Below, piece after piece: positions 1 through 13,799 of a stretch of 36,683 nt of DNA. This DNA comes from Diphasiastrum complanatum (Eukaryota; Streptophyta; Lycopodiopsida; Lycopodiales; Lycopodiaceae): contig MU835745.1 of assembly GCA_029204225.1 (NCBI GenBank), positions 1 to 36,683 of the forward strand. The letters are read 5' to 3'. The position numbers were made by a program, and so were the translations under genes. The notes below the pieces were generated by a model, which did not search any database, was not told where the DNA came from, and saw nothing but the letters and a program-made list of their open reading frames with translations. Position 1 is the first letter of the stretch. Each line of letters begins with the position of its first letter.

Positions 1-2058
1 ACCAATTTTCAAAACTGATATCAGGTTGGCCGTTGACTTTGACTAGACAACACTTTGACTGTGAATAACTTTTTTATCCGTAGTTCAAAACTGGATCATG
101 TTGGGTGTCGTTGGAAAGCTCTCATCGAGGGCTTTCTAATGGCATTGTAATCGTCTTAATCCGATCTGTCAATCAAAATTTACAATTTTTTTTATAGCCA
201 AAGACTATGTTATACACAGAATGGTTAACCATCGAATACTGTGTGGGCAGGACGACGGGTAGGAAAAGATTTTATTTTTGTATTTGACATTGCAAGAAAT
301 TTGTCATCCTACATGGCAATCGTTATCGGGCCCTTTTCAAAGCCAACTTTTCTCTAATGTTACCGGTTCACATTCTCTCTCTACATAACCTCTCTCTAAA
401 GTGAAATTTATTAAAGGGCCCATTTTGAGCCCATATTTCCCGTACTGTATTTGGAGGAATAATCTCATTGCAATGGTTGTGAACCTTCCATATGAGTTGA
501 CTTATTTGATCTTCAAATTTGCAAGATAACTTTATTTGATGAAATTTTTTATGCAAATTGAAGGAAATGCATCAAGATATGGTATAGGTTAAACCATGAG
601 ATGTATAAGTCGTAAAATCGATTTTTGCTTTTTCATGAAGAAAAAAGAGGCACTTCATAGAACATAATGTATGCACCTCCTTTTTTTTTTCTAGAATGTT
701 TTACATGGACCTTTTGGGATGCGGAAGGTGCATGTAAAAAAAATTAAATAAGCTTCTGGGTGGAAGGTGCATGTAAAAAAGACTTTATGGCAAAAAAAAG
801 AATAAAACAAAAGTAAAAAAAATGTTTTTATCATGAGCACTGTGGAAGGTCAAGTCCTTGGCCATTTCGCCATGGAAAGGGCCTTCAGCCGAGGGTGGTA
901 CACCCCCCCAACGCACAGTCAAAATTTGGTATCCTACATTTTTTGGAATGACTTAAGAAAAGCTACAATTTAAAAATTTGACATGGCTTTAAGGTTAAAA
1001 AGGATGTACATATCTAGTAGACTAGTAGTGTGTGACAAATTGTTCAATGCCATATTGTCAAGTAGGTGTTAGTTGCTAAAAGTTGGTGGTTGATTCATAA
1101 ACTTTTGGACTTTATGAGCATTCTCTCTCTCTCTCTCCATTCCATTTGTAGTTTATTTGAGTGAGAAATATTATAAGATTCTGTTGATTGAATTGCAGTA
1201 TACCATCATAAATGGGGACTTCCAGCTCCTTATCTCCCTTAACCATATCACTCCCAAGGCATAATTACAAAGCATACACATGTTTTTGTAGCGGAAGTGC
1301 GTGTGTGGGTGACAAAGCTCAGGACCTACTCTAATGCCAATCAGAGATAGTATCACAATCAGAAATAAACTTGCATCACACGAACAATGCTTGGAAGGAT
1401 AGTGTATTTCAAAATTTCTTTTTATTAGATGGAGTTGACAAACTGACTTGCAGTATTATGTCACTCTACTTACACATCTATCTCTTCTAATTGTCTCTCT
1501 CTCACATTTGCATTCTATTTGATATATATTCCCCATGGTGGTATTATAAAAAAAGTTTAACTACTCATTACAAGAGAGGTTTATGCTAAACTCTAATGAA
1601 CTACGTGTTAACTCTTGTAGTTGTGGTTTTAGTTGAGCGTGAGCTGTTAATTTTTCACAACTGCTAAGGTTCAAATTCGACATTGAATTTAAGTTTGTGG
1701 ACTGTCGTTGAACATTGTTATTGTCAATCATTGTCGATGTCAAATGTGTCGACAGTGGAGACTGTTGGAAAAGGGTACTTGAGTTCACCATTTCCAACAG
1801 TTTTGTATTTATTCAGAGCATCTTGCCAAGGAAAAAAGATTTTATTATTTTACGCAGTGCTATGAAAGTTAACTTCATGACAGATTGGGGATTACAAATC
1901 ACAATTGTGTGTCAAAGCTATCAGCGTACTATTGCTTTTGCTTGTAGCACTGCTCAGTGCTTTTATATTCAAAACCAGATATCTTGCATCTTGTTGTGCA
2001 GCCTATCATCTCATAATTTGCATTTGGGTTGATAGTGGACAGCTGGCACATTTTCATT

Positions 2059-2084
2059 GGCTCTGAACACAGACGTTCAGAGCC
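2059..2084. repeat. Perfect 10-bp inverted repeat (hairpin)
   Basis: GGCTCTGAAC (2059-2068) is followed by a six-base loop and its exact reverse complement GTTCAGAGCC (2075-2084). It lies outside any recognised gene. Confidence 0.85.
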
Positions 2085-2165
2085 ATAGTGTAACAACCTG
2101 TTAACTGAAAGGCATGCGCAGTTTAAAGGCCCAAGCAAATTATGCGGCGAGGTGCGTTGAAGGGT

Positions 2166-2185
2166 GCTTGCTACAGGTAGCAAGC
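2166..2185. repeat. Perfect 9-bp inverted repeat (hairpin)
   Basis: GCTTGCTAC (2166-2174), a two-base spacer AG, then the exact reverse complement GTAGCAAGC (2177-2185). It is about 80 bp from the hairpin at 2059-2084. Confidence 0.85.
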
Positions 2186-2374
2186 CTGCCCCTCCTCACG
2201 CCCGCTACCTAGTCCATAAATCCAGGCGGAGATATGTTTACATACAGTTATTAGTTGTTTGAGACTAAAATAAATAACATATAATAGCTTCGTCCAAAAT
2301 TTCAACAAGAAAATTGTCATATGTGGTGTAAATAATCTTATCAATCTCACGGAAGATTTATTAAGTTTACTTAC

Positions 2375-2482
2375 GTGGGCAGCTGCATTGGCCATAGCCT
2401 CAGAAGACTGGGAGATGCAACGTTCTCCACTATTAGGCCCCATAGCTTGACTTAAGAACATTTTCAAGTTGTCCTTTTGAGT
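2375..2482 (-). other. Possible orphan exon, unrecognised
   Basis: On the minus strand an open segment is bounded upstream by a possible acceptor (GTCTAG, exon from 2482) and downstream by a very good donor (CAC followed by GTAAGT, exon end near 2375). The translated segment reads TQKDNLKMFLSQAMGPNSGE and continues to an alanine-rich end, AMANAAAH. I do not recognise the family. It lies just downstream of the peroxidase stop codon on the same strand, so it could belong to another gene reading off toward the left edge, or be chance. No neighbouring exon was found. Confidence 0.25.
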
Positions 2483-2773
2483 CTAGACAAGATCCAACAA
2501 CCACTTTCGAAGCTTTCCGAGTATTGAAAAAAAAGGTAGTGCATGATAGATTTCTGCCAGCATGGGGATAATTTTAATAACATAATTTTTTAGTAAACTC
2601 TGTATGGTATGAAATTAACGGGCTTTTCCTCTTAAGCTTAAGGTAAGAGCAATCATACGTGCTTCTAGACAAGGATTTGTATATTTGGCTTATCTAGCTG
2701 TCCACAAGAAATAAACTTTCTATACTCGCATGAAGTTAAGCTCTATAAATAGGGTGGTCTATATACATATTAG

Positions 2774-4186
<1,413 letters not shown>

Positions 4187-4332
4187 TCACAGAATTGATC
4201 ACGTGCAGTGTGCTAATCTCGATCAATTGTCAGAAGAATTCGATCATAAGACGCAACCTCACCACCGAAGTAATTTCTGAAACACACTGAAATGCTGCAG
4301 TCAGAAGCAAGTTACTGCTCGCTGTCCATTGG

Positions 4333-4339
4333 ATATATA
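4333..4339 (-). promoter_or_regulatory. Possible TATA box of the peroxidase gene
   Basis: TATATAT on the minus strand, about 205 bp upstream of the peroxidase ATG, would give a 5' untranslated region of roughly 170 bp. It is placed by position and sequence only; other AT-rich stretches exist. Confidence 0.35.
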
Positions 4340-4409
4340 CTATCGGCATTTATGAATTGTAATTGATATTCCCATTGCGTCCGCACACAATCAGAGAGTC
4401 GTAGTCAAG

Positions 4410-6005
<1,596 letters not shown>

Positions 6006-6229
6006 CTGAGTCTCCATCTCATATTCTCTATTTTGGAACATTGTGATTAAAGCTTTGGTTCTGCAGTTTTAGACTCCACGTTTTTTTTTTTGCAGATTTT
6101 GACTAAAGCATAGGAGGAGTTGAATTCACGAGCGACTGTGAAAAGGTATACAAGAGTCCGAATGGCCATTGGAATGGGCGGATCTACTAGACTCACTATA
6201 GCGGCGCCTATTCTGAAGGCTATTCCGAT

Positions 6230-7290
6230 GGCAGATAGATCTAAGTCTTGCATCAAATCTCAATTAGTTTTGTAGATCCAAGCTTTTTGTATTCCAATTT
6301 TTTCAGTAGATCTATGAATGTTTGTTGTACTTTGTGTAGATTTAACTTTTGTTTGAACAGATTTGCTTCTTTTAGATTTGTTTTGCATAATTTAGATTGG
6401 TTAACAAGAATATTATTTGTAGTTGTTCAAATAAAAACTAAATTTTTTCTATTTTGTGAGTTTGTTTGCTGTTTTTTTGGACGATCACCATTCCAACAGT
6501 TGAGCTGTAAATTTTGTAATAGAACCAGGTACATACATGGTCGGATTGCACGTCGGAATAGGCAGCCATGTTGAAAACATTACACCAACATCTATTCCGA
6601 CGACCTCTTAAATGTTTGTTGACTTTGGTAGATCTATAAATTTCTTGATAGATCTGTTTAGCTGAAGTTTTTTATTAGTAGATTTATCTTGAATGTTTGG
6701 TGTAGAAATTACACAAGGAATTAGTTACCTTGTTTCAATTGTACAATGTGCCTCTATTAAGTGTTTTAGCTCTATCTACACATTACAATTGGAGATTGAC
6801 CACCTCCAATTATGATGAGTAGATCCAATCTTCCTTTGATTGAAAAATTTGGGAGGGGTCAAAATGGTCATTGGAATGGGCAGATTTGTTGGAAATAGCA
6901 TATCAACGACTATTTTGAGGATCCGAGGACCTGTACTTGTATTTTTTTGGCATTTCTCATGTACTTGCCAGATCTGTGAATTTTTTTAAAGATATGTTTA
7001 GCTCAGATTATTTTTTAAGCATATTTCTCAAAAATTAGTTACCTTGTTTGAATTGTGTTATGTCTTTTGTCAATCTGTCTCTGAATATACTTGTAGTATT
7101 AAAACTCTTTTAAGTGTTTTAGCTCTTGTAAAATTATACTCATCACAGTTGGAGGTTAACCACCTCCAATTATGATGAGTAGATCTAGTCTTCCCCTTGA
7201 TTGAACAATCTGGGAGGTGTCAGAATGGGTGCATCTGTTAGAAACAATATACCAGCAGAAATTTTGACGACTGTTCCAACCCCTCCCAGC
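6230..7290. repeat. Diverged tandem repeat, ~360-bp period
   Basis: The anchor CACCTCCAATTATGATGAGT occurs at 6801 and again at 7161, exactly 360 bp apart. The surrounding sequence (AGTTACCTTGTTT, TTTTAGCTCT, GGGAGG, then GGCAGATTTGTTGG or GTGCATCTGTTAG) repeats in the same order. A more diverged partial unit lies to the left (from about 6230), where the CATTGGAATGGGC motif first occurs at 6168. Each unit contains a small inverted repeat, ATTGGAG/CCTCCAAT. No coding content was recognised. Confidence 0.75.
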
Positions 7291-8085
7291 TTCAAATTCT
7301 TGCCTCATTGTGTCTGAACTTGCTAGATTTGTGGTGTTTTAAGATCACCTACTTAGTTCATGTCTTTTTTTTTAGCAGATCTCAAAATCAAAGTGTTGAT
7401 GCAACATAAAATAAAATTAAAATGCACAAAATAAAGATAAATTATTGTGGAAAGAGTTAAAAAACCAATAAGTTGTAAAGTTGTAACAATGAGTGAATAC
7501 TTATTGACATTGGATTTAAGTAGAATATAAATGGATTGACAATACCACATGCCATGGGTTGACAGCTCGAATGTTTTTGCTAAAAATATTGTACAACACA
7601 TGCAAATATATATCATTCTAGTTCTATGACCAAAAATTCCAGACAAAGGCATATTCAATATAAACTTTTTGGCTAAAGAATACCACAAATGCTTTACTGC
7701 ATACTTTGCTAGTTGTTAGGACATCGAGTGATTGATACATATAACTAGTAGATGAAATGGTAAACCCATAGATACTCCAATTACTAGGAATGCTGGATAC
7801 TAATTCCTATAAATGGCTTGGAGTATGATGAATTGCAAGACCTAGCTATGGAGTATCTTAGCTGCAATACTAGATCAACCAAGAAAGCTTAGGAAACTTA
7901 GCTATGGCAAACATCAAATACAAGTAGAATTGCATAAGGACCTCACAACATAAAAAATTAGAAGAGAAAATGAATTGGTCCTCCAAGTCCTTAGAGAGGC
8001 ACGCACCTGAAGTACATGCGGAAAGTCTAGGTATCAACCATGTGAGTGAACTACTTGGCCAAGTGGGCCACTTTGCACTGATTTA
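7291..8085. other. AT-rich stretch, nothing recognised
   Basis: It contains a 111-codon minus-strand frame (7688-7353) rich in hydrophobic residues, without a recognisable domain or start context. I see no repeat or RNA gene. Confidence 0.4.
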
Positions 8086-8283
8086 TTGGAGTTACAATTA
8101 GGGGGTCCCACATATTTAGTTCATAACATGCCCTATGCCATGAGTATTGTAAAACTTACAACAAAATTAGTGCTTAGGCAAAGGGGTAAAATAGGCATTA
8201 CTGTTCAACACATAGATCCCGATCTAGGTGGATGGACTGTGAATCAATCATTCAGTCCAAAATCTCCACTAGTATTAAATTGA
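8086..8283 (+). pseudogene. Fragment resembling glycoside hydrolase family 1 (beta-glucosidase)
   Basis: The plus-strand frame contains TYLVHNMPYAMSIVKL followed by RQRGKIGITV. Spacing and residues resemble the conserved GH1 stretch in which a tyrosine-valine-histidine-asparagine segment and a helix precede a KIGIT strand. Nothing else of a GH1 barrel is visible nearby: no NEP or ENG catalytic motif. The piece ends at an in-frame TGA after about 65 codons. I read it as a short relic of a beta-glucosidase gene, possibly carried by a transposon. The match is short, so chance cannot be excluded. Confidence 0.4.
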
Positions 8284-8730
8284 AATACTTCGAGAATTCT
8301 CTTTAAATACATAGGAATCTAAATTTTTTGTATCTAGGAAAAAGGGGGTAGGGTCAAGTTCAAGGATTGTGAATAAGAGGTTAGGGTTTAGGGACTTGGG
8401 GTTTCACTTTGCTTAGGTCCTTTTTTTTTGCAAATTTCATTTAACAATGTTGTCTTTATAATGTTTTGCTATAGAGATTCCATAAAGAAGTTACCTTCTT
8501 TGATTTGTGGTTTGTCTTTGGACAATTTGTCCCTCGACATTCTCACTTTTATCAACTTATAATTTTTGCACTCTGCGCAGAGATCTGATGAGCAAATTTG
8601 GACTAAACAAGTGATAACTAACATGTGTTGCTATGAAATAGTATGGATTAGCTATTCGGTTGGCTTGTTGGATTTTGTCCAAGAATGACATGTTCTCAAT
8701 ACATAAATACTAGATTTTTTTTTTTTAAGA
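8284..8730. other. Intergenic stretch
   Basis: The only item noted is a short telomere-like GGTTAGGGTTTAGGG near 8371, too short to be an interstitial telomere tract. A T-rich run immediately precedes the CACTA-type terminus. Confidence 0.4.
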
Positions 8731-8746
8731 CACTACTAGAAAAATC
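8731..8746 (+). mobile_element. CACTA (En/Spm)-type transposon terminus
   Basis: CACTACTAGAAAAATC matches the 5' terminal sequence typical of plant CACTA transposons. The flanking three bases are AGA. I did not find a matching inverted end (CTAGTAGTG) to the right within the window, so this is one end of a truncated or very large element, or a chance match. Confidence 0.45.
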
Positions 8747-8912
8747 TGCCTAGTGCGTATTTTGATAGATGGTATTGACAAAATTTCTTACTCTTTTTGT
8801 CAAAAACTAATAATCTGCATTCGCTCTTGTATGTCCATAGTTTACTATGTGATGCAAAGAGATGCCAATTTGACTTTAATAATTACCCATAGGGAGAGGA
8901 CATGCACATGAC

Positions 8913-9143
8913 ATGCAGCTTGAAACTTCAAAGAAGACCATTGAAAAAACAATAAAGTTGGTTGAAAATGTAGTCAATGCAAAGAGAAATACAAGTTCAA
9001 GAAAGGTTCAAATCATTACAGCCAAGGACTTAATAATGAATATGATGCTTAAAACCAAACTGAAATCAAAAGAGACTTTTGGAGATGTGGAGCTCATAGA
9101 TTTCTTAGAGGAATTGGTCTTGTTAGTGAAAAATCAAAGGTGA
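8913..9143 (+). other. Short open frame, unrecognised
   Basis: A 76-codon, lysine-rich, helix-prone frame begins about 180 bp inside the CACTA-like terminus and shows no recognisable motif. Its position suggests eroded transposon sequence, but this is inference. The sequence that follows, to about 9990, has frequent stops in all frames and only weak hints of a zinc-knuckle-like CRERGHH segment near 9745. Confidence 0.2.
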
Positions 9144-9996
9144 GGACCGCACTTGTACATTTTTTTTTGGTTCCACAAGAATATTTTGTTTCTATTGCAA
9201 CATGTTGTGTCTTTTGAGCTTGTAGGTACACTTTCATATATGAGCTTTGGACTTGTATGACAGGCTATGCATGATGGCTAAATTTTATCATGGCAACAAA
9301 TTTATGAGCTAGTGTGGGCCTAGAGAACATTGCTATGTTTTTAGTATGTCCACAAAAGGGCCTGCTATAGTTGTAGACTTAATCAACCGGATGATAAGAA
9401 CAAATTATGGAGAACTCAAGAATGCTTGGGTATAATTGATCACACAAGGTAGTTTCCATGTGTACGATCCTAGGTAGAATAAGTAGCAACATGCATTGCC
9501 CTCCATTTTGGATCTCTTCTAGATTGTAAAGTTATTGCTAATGTTCGTTCTTTGTTTTTGGCCACAATATCAAGAGTATTGAATACAACACACCAAAGTA
9601 TTGCATAAATGCCAATGCATCAACAATTTACTAGTTTGGAAGGGGACAAGGAGACAATACATTGAAAAAGAATGTCATCCATAGTTATATATGTGAATCA
9701 CAATGGCAGTCATAGGCCAAAGTACAACTACAAGATTGTGGAATGTAGAGAGAGGGGACATCACTGAAAGATAGATTTTCCTATAGGAGCATCAGGCTGA
9801 AGATCAACAAATGCAATGAACAAACCTAATGAAGCCTATGTTATGTTAATGATGAGGCTATTTTTTAATGACAAATATAGAACATGTTTTGGATAATTAT
9901 AAAACTTGGCATTGACAATCATGTCAAACGTTTGGCTTGAATACCAGATAACAATAAGTGTGGCCAATTGATAACCAATTCATTCACTTGCAAAAG

Positions 9997-10415
9997 GTTG
10001 CTACTCCACAAGAGGCCATCCTGAAAGACATATCACATCATGTGAAGTTTGCACTTGTGAAAGGATCTCACCTCATCGAATTCGAAGATTATAATTCGAA
10101 ACAAAGCTAATTCATCAAGGAAGAACCTCCTAAGTGCGAGATTCTCAAGCTAGAGGTAAGAAGGGCAATGTGGGATCAACTTCGATAGTTTGAGAAGAAT
10201 GCAAGCAATCAAGCTCGCATAAAGAAAGCTTTATCCATGAATGCAAAAACTATGCTAGAACAAGTTGGGAAAAAAGGAGAACATAAAGTGTTTGAAGTCA
10301 AGAAATTCCTCCTACGCTTGGCACTTGTTACGATGTGCACATGGCCGACAAGCCAACATGCTCATGTCTTGATTTTCAAATGTGGCTGATGCCTCACTAA
10401 CAGTGCAAATTGGCA
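9997..10415 (+). pseudogene. Broken SWIM zinc finger-like coding fragment
   Basis: From 9997 one frame reads continuously as VATPQEAILKDISHHVKFAL and onward to KKFLLRLAL near 10330, with two in-frame stops (TAA and TAG). A frameshift near 10330 then leads into YDVHMADKPTCSCLDFQ, with another stop and QCKLA after it. CxC followed by a cysteine-lysine pair is the outline of a SWIM zinc finger, the DNA/protein-binding motif of MULE transposases and FAR1-related proteins. The last histidine is not preserved. I interpret it as the C-terminal remnant of a transposase-like or SWIM protein. Confidence 0.5.
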
Positions 10416-12683
10416 TAAAAAAGCTCAACATGAAATCGTCAAAAAATCCTCTCCAAAAAAATACAAGCTCAATTTCAGAATTGTTGCAACGTTGTATTTT
10501 GATTGTTCAATGTCCACTAATTGATTGCAAATGCAACAAAATCTAGTTAAATTTATGGAATAAGACTTGACACGTTGTAACAACAATGGGTGAAAAAATA
10601 GATTCAAATTCATGTTTGATATGATCCACATGTTCATGGTCACTCACTCTTCAAAGGTGATTCAATTCTATATTTTCAAGTAGAATCAATTATTTGTTAA
10701 GATCAAACATTATTGTTGACAAGGGATCTATGAGGTTCTTGAAATATTTAAAAATATTGTGCATGCAAATCAACAAACTTCGATAAAAACCAATTTTTCA
10801 TCAATATGGTAAAGTGAAAACATTTTTTCTACCACAAATAATCCAAGACCTCTAGATCCACTATTGGGGATATTTATTTGAGTTTTTGAATCAAATATAC
10901 ACTCTTCACATAAGGAGTTCTTGCAAGAAACATTCATCTCAAAGAAAAACATTGATCACATTTTGCATTATGTTCAACCACCATAATTTTTTCAAAGGAC
11001 CTTTGATTGGGGGTGTAATGCCACAATCATAGCTTATTACAGTTTGAAATGTTTTATAAGAACTCTCTGGTTTAGCTCTAAAGTTTCTTTCAATATACAC
11101 TTTATACTACCTTGTACAAACTTCATGGTTAATGCACATTCTATACACTATTGACTATTAAGATGCTTTTCATGTGTTCTATGACTCTTAATTGATCTTC
11201 CATATATCTCATGGTAACATCACCATTGAGCCGAGGTTATAGTCAAACATTTTTTCTAGGATTTTCCCATGACCAATCTGAAGACAATTGTCCAAAGTTC
11301 TTTTTGCATATACTCTTCCACGTGGGATTGCCCCTCTTGAGATTTTTCCCATCCCCATCACTTTGCAAACCAAATCAAGTCACTTTCTTGTGTTAATTAC
11401 CTAAGTCATTAATTCATTATTTAGTTCCTATGCATGACTTGTAGAAATTTGGTGGGCCTTCAACGGATACAACTTCACCTTTCTGGTTCAGAGGTTGCAC
11501 CAAAATCATGAAGCCTTTTGCCCCTACCATGAGCCACGTTCTGGGATCCTGTCCCCGGATGCCTAGCCGCCCACAAATCCAAGTGATCCCCCTTACCCAC
11601 AAAGGGGCTAGTACCAGGGGACATTTACCACTTATATCCACTTTGAATGACTTGCTTTTCTCATTTATAAACTACCACTTTGATGGATTTCTTTACCTAT
11701 TGCTTGGTAAAACTTTTTAATTTCTTTATGATAATAATTTCTTCTCTAGCTTTGTATCACGTTTGCAACTTTTTTACTCTCTTTATACTATCTTTTTAAC
11801 TTTCTTTATGCTTTCCTTTTTCACTTTGTTCTACCTTTGCAACCTCTTTACTCTCTTTATGCTTTCTTTTCTCACTTTGTTCTACATTTGCATATGCATG
11901 TGCACATGCATACATGCACTATTAGTAAGAAGTAAAGGGTTCCTTGAGGTGTGCCCTTGTATCAATTTCAAAAAATTAGCCCTTATGGCTTGTGGTTTTA
12001 AAAATGTTGAAGGGCTTCCATAAAAATGTTCATAAACTTTCATAGAACATACCATGTGGTCCTAACTTGGGTGGTGGTGGTGGTTGTTGTTGTGGTTGGG
12101 GCCACATAAAGAGACAAGTCATATGTGATCTCACATTTTTAGAGAAAGAATGTAACTCAGTCATAGGCAGTGCCCATTGGGAGAAAGAGGAGAGAGAAAG
12201 AATAGACACACAACTCATATGTGCTCTTCACTCGTTTACAAATTACTTAAAGCTAGTTTTAGCAAGGCATAATTGAGACCTCAAAGCTTTCCTCTAAATG
12301 CAAAGATATTTCTGGTAAGATGCTGTACGGGTAATACTCATTCTTTACATAAAAGGATCTGGGAGTGTAATAGAGCAATTGTGCTACTTGTTTCTGAGAA
12401 GACCAAGCCACTCCAAAAATGATCGATCCAGGTCTGCCGCGTGTGGAAAGCAAGTCTGTTCAGGTTTTTTAAAGCTAACTGATTTCTAGCTGGAATCCAT
12501 CAATTGACATGGCTGTAAAGTCTTCTGATGAAGAATCGTCGAAGAGACTGGAAAGTGCTTGATATTCAGACTAGCTGCAATTGGTTATTCTGGTCGATCA
12601 TTTTGCAGCTCATATTACGACAAGGATAGTGCTCCCTTTTTATGTAGTATTTGAGCAGAAAGCCCAATAAAATAATACAAGCC
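10416..12683. other. Long stretch without a recognised gene
   Basis: Short open frames occur on both strands, none convincing. A minus-strand frame at 10952-10770 vaguely resembles the start of a SET domain (GSRGLGLFVVEKM) but has no catalytic core. The only repeats noted are a small duplication near 11790-11895 and a GGT-rich run near 12069-12100. Confidence 0.4.
11790..11895. repeat. Short tandem duplication, ~54-bp period
   Basis: CTTTATGCTTTCCTTTTTCA and CTTTATGCTTTCTTTTCTCA, both followed by CTTTGTTCTACnTTTGCA, lie about 54 bp apart. The two copies differ at a few positions. Confidence 0.7.
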
Positions 12684-12827
12684 CAATGACTGAGACATCT
12701 GAGATCAATATCGTGTGGCAATTATGAATTATGATAGCGTTGGATGCATGAGATCAAGCGGTCTTGCAAAGTAGCACAATGACTGAGACATCTGAGATCA
12801 ATAGCGTTGGATGCATGAGATCAAGCG
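12684..12827. repeat. Local direct duplication
   Basis: CAATGACTGAGACATCTGAG through GATCAAGCG is present at 12684-12760 and again at 12777-12827. The second copy lacks about 25 bp (TCGTGTGGCAATTATGAATT and the next bases), consistent with a deletion between short ATA matches. Confidence 0.85.
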
Positions 12828-13134
12828 AATCGTAAAATGAGCGGACAATGTTGACATCTAGCTACTGCGATCGCATGTCAACAATATACCGAGTTAGATG
12901 TGCTCATACCTGCACGCACTAATTCGGAAAGTCAGCACTATCTAGTTGTATAGTTTTGAATGGAATCTAATATTGACGAGAACGTCACCGGCAGTCACTT
13001 CAAATCTGTAGCTTCTAGAAAAACCCATAAAGTTGGTCAAATACTTGCAATTTAAGCCAACCTGCGGCAGTGTTCGGAAACCTCTTCATCAGTGTTAAGG
13101 GAAACCTCTTTGCCTTTTCCCTTTCCCTCCAATA

Positions 13135-13795
13135 TCCTGCAATTTTTTTGAAGTTTTTGGTTTTTTAAATATTTTGTCTTCCATATCCTGCATCCCATAT
13201 TTTTTGTCGGCAGAATACTACATATTTACATTCATAAATTATTTTATCAACTCAAAAAACCTATGTAATCCAAGTTTTGTAACGATCTCCTTACTCTACT
13301 ATACACAAATTTCTTACATATAAAAATGACAAACATAATATTTCATGGATTTCAAAAAGTTATCGGTTTTTTGAAAGTCAACTTCCTCTAAGTTTTCTAT
13401 GAAATCTGTTTTCTACGAAAGATGCCGATTCCATTCTCAAGAGGTGCCAGCTTTCCCGAACAATGCCTCTTTATTTTCTTTAAGCCGTTAGTTTTTTAAA
13501 ATTCTTGCATCAAGCTTCTTCTACATCATGCTCCTAAATCTCAAAATGCTAGCCAACATAGTACTAGAAATTCACATTAATAACCTTGTTAACTCAATAA
13601 ACCTATATAACCTAAGCTTTATGAGGATCTACCTACTTCACTACACACAAACTCCATATGAAAATGACAAACCAAAAATATTTTAAGAAATTTTTGGTAG
13701 TAAAACAAGATTGCGGATTCTTAAAAGTCAACTTCCGTAAGTTTTTAACATGGAATATGTTTTTGGAGAAAGATGTGAGTTCCATTCCTTTACTT
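13135..13795. repeat. Two diverged direct repeats, ~350 bp apart
   Basis: Sequence around 13225-13440 (AACTCAAAAAACCTATGTAA, AAAATGACAAAC, GAAAGTCAACTTCC, GATTCCATTC) recurs in the same order at about 13590-13795 (AACTCAATAAACCTATATAA, AAAATGACAAAC, AAAAGTCAACTTCC, GTTCCATTCC). No coding function was recognised. Confidence 0.7.
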
Positions 13796-13799
13796 GGCA

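Larger units (their letters stand above)
1..2374. other. Intergenic stretch with no recognised gene
   Basis: No reading frame here shows a recognisable domain. The first 200 bp contain an imperfect inverted repeat at 114-136 (arms GAAAGCTCTC and GAGGGCTTTC) in a context that resembles dispersed plant LTR-retrotransposon sequence, but I cannot assign it. A short CT run lies near 1120-1137. Two compact hairpins are listed separately. The remainder is AT-rich sequence without visible structure. Confidence 0.5.

Noticed and set aside
1022-1030. CTAGTAGTG as a possible right end of a CACTA element
   Set aside because: It lies to the left of the only left-type terminus (8731), so the pair has the wrong order, and the poly-T before the end is absent.
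8371-8400. Telomere-like GGTTAGGGTTTAGGG
   Set aside because: Only about two plant telomere units; too short for an interstitial telomere or a centromere/telomere junction.
10770-10952. SET-domain-like start (GSRGLGLFVVEKM) on the minus strand
   Set aside because: The catalytic NHS and ELxFDY regions are missing and the frame ends at once; the resemblance is too short.
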